This document shows, piece by piece, positions 63,117-64,000 of a DNA stretch of 64,000 bases. The notes under the pieces are model-generated. The model did no database searches, was not told where the DNA came from, and saw only the letters and a program-made list of their open reading frames with translations. This stretch comes from Neobacillus mesonae (lineage in GTDB: Bacteria; Bacillota; Bacilli; Paenibacillales; Paenibacillaceae): positions 930,001-994,000 of the forward strand of contig JAMBOW010000001.1 in the NCBI GenBank assembly GCA_023715865.1, given 5' to 3'. The position numbers and the translations under genes were made by a program. Positions within the stretch are counted from its first letter, which is position 1; every line of letters starts with the position of its first letter.

Positions 63117-63181
63117 TATCCTCTGAGAAAGGTATAAAAAAGAATTGGGGAATTCCCTCAATTGCCCTCTAGGAAATCCCC
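63117..63181 (-). promoter_or_regulatory. narK promoter with paired GGGN4CCC-type boxes
   Basis: GGGAATTCCC (63148-63157) and the weaker GGAAATCCCC (63172-63181) have centres 24 bp apart, exactly as upstream of narG. A GATAAT -10 on the minus strand (63117-63122) lies 33 bp from the nearer box centre. This matches the narG layout to within 1 bp. Confidence 0.6.
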
Positions 63182-63198
63182 CCATGTAATCGTATCTT

Positions 63199-64000
63199 TT
63201 ATATTTTCCAGTGCATCTCATCCAAGAGCTGACGTGTAGGAATTGTAAATCGGAAAAATTGATGCTGCTGCTCTACCGATATTTCAAGATCTGATTTTAA
63301 TGAATGGAGCAGGCTTTTCATTGAATTAAAAAAATCATCGGTAAGATCACAAGTTCCCTTACCCTCATAAATGACAACTGTATTTCCTATTTCATCTTGT
63401 TCCATTGAGACGGTTACATTTGTAAGTGTTCGAGAACAATGCGGTGCCAAAAGCTCTAAAATACCTGCGATTTCTTGCTGCCGATGGGGTGATAATCGGG
63501 TAACTCGTTGGTCAAGTAATTCACAGGTAACTCCTTCTTTATGCAAGTTTCGTAGTCTCTGGAACAATGGACTTATCAGCTCCACTTGCTCCGGCTCATC
63601 TGTATCTTCTGTGATAGGAGGTTTGGCAGTATTATCATATAAAGAGGCAAGCACGGAGGCACTTTGCTCCACCCTCTCGATTTCCTGCCTGCTAAATACT
63701 CGTTCTTTTCGTTCACCGACAAGTAATACACCAGAAGAAGACCTTTGCTCTGGACGCGTTGAACTTACGGACACACCAACACCAGAACGTAAAGACTCAA
63801 TAAGAAAGATCGGATATTCCAGCATTTCATCCTGGACCTCCTCGGGAAAACGGGTCACGATATGAGGCGATTTTGACTTCAATACTTTCCCTGCCATCCC
63901 CTTTCCCATTCGAACCATAATCTTTCGGTAGCGTTCTGTTCTTGCACCAAGTGCTATTTTCCAATAAATATCCCTATAATCTCCATCTGCGATGGCTACG
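63199..64000 (-). CDS. GAF-domain sensor protein (start beyond the window)
   Basis: The frame runs from beyond base 64000 to a stop at 63199 (at least 266 residues here). The visible N-terminal part (DIYWKIALGARTERYRKIMV, then MGKGMAGKVLKSKSPHIVTR, then RSGVGVSVSS and GVLLVGERKERVF) is a GAF domain of the kind seen in NreA and NreB-associated sensors. The C-terminal ~130 residues (from about LFQRLRNLHKEG) resemble a truncated or non-canonical histidine-kinase end (LTNVTVSMEQDEIGNTVVIY) but lack the H box and G boxes. It sits 22 bp upstream of the boxes before narK. A role in nitrate or oxygen sensing for the nar genes is inferred. Confidence 0.7.
   Translation of the reverse strand, partial: VAIADGDYRDIYWKIALGARTERYRKIMVRMGKGMAGKVLKSKSPHIVTRFPEEVQDEMLEYPIFLIESLRSGVGVSVSSTRPEQRSSSGVLLVGERKERVFSRQEIERVEQSASVLASLYDNTAKPPITEDTDEPEQVELISPLFQRLRNLHKEGVTCELLDQRVTRLSPHRQQEIAGILELLAPHCSRTLTNVTVSMEQDEIGNTVVIYEGKGTCDLTDDFFNSMKSLLHSLKSDLEISVEQQHQFFRFTIPTRQLLDEMHWKI

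Overview
The window reads as chromosomal DNA of a low-to-moderate GC, spore-former-type Firmicute, most likely Paenibacillus or a close relative. This is an inference from gene content: S-layer-homology (SLH) domains, strong AGGAGG ribosome binding sites, frequent TTG starts, a class III fructose-bisphosphatase, narGHJI with moaA and a YwiC-like gene, and Asp23 and BdbC homologues. No rRNA, tRNA, CRISPR array or intact insertion sequence was seen.

Layout. 1-9.4 kb: the start of a class III fructose-1,6-bisphosphatase, a VanW protein, and a 2302-residue secreted SLH protein that combines a phosphodiester-glycosidase domain with a purple-acid-phosphatase-type domain. 9.4-11.3 kb: gene debris (a multicopper oxidase tail abutting a histidine kinase tail, and an SLH remnant) with two small genes. 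11.3-20.3 kb: flavohaemoglobin Hmp, acetyltransferases (one frameshifted), an AraC regulator, a YbaK/ProX-type deacylase, a DUF3885 protein, an aminoglycoside-phosphotransferase-like kinase and a PrsA-like foldase. 20.6-28.9 kb: a small membrane protein, an Asp23 protein, an AI-2E-type permease, an OmpR-type two-component pair whose regulator seems to start at ATT, and divergently an ABC exporter (ATPase plus two permeases) followed by its own NarL-type two-component pair. 29-43.7 kb: an accessory stretch with a tyrosine recombinase, an NlpC/P60 protein, a frameshifted DUF1648/DUF5808 membrane protein, a formamidase-like enzyme, an MFS pump with a divergent TetR gene, an RpiR regulator, an ECF sigma/anti-sigma pair, BdbC and a zinc-ribbon protein. 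44-51.3 kb: an SDR dehydrogenase, a racemase-like protein, a LysR gene divergent from a MetX-like hydrolase, a putative class II aminoacyl-tRNA-synthetase-like protein, and a TetR/MATE divergent pair with three operators. 52.2-64 kb: a nitrate respiration cluster, all on the minus strand: GAF sensor, narK (fused to PAS), mobB, narGHJI, moaA and a ywiC-like gene.

The nitrate cluster is coherent. NarK moves nitrate and nitrite, MoaA and MobB serve the Mo-bisMGD cofactor, NarJ assembles NarGHI, and the GAF protein probably senses nitrate or oxygen. The regions upstream of narG and narK each carry two GGGN4CCC-type boxes 24 bp apart, with the nearer box 33-34 bp from a plausible -10, which suggests common control by an NreC-like regulator. 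Hmp, 40 kb away, would remove nitric oxide made during nitrate and nitrite reduction.

The other main theme is a dispersed bipartite intergenic element: a conserved GTTAGCTTAATGA-like segment, often followed by a hairpin of the GAGCAG-CTGCC-AACC-GGCA-CTGCTC type. It recurs at least five times with a compensatory change in one copy and probably acts as a mobile or recurrent terminator.
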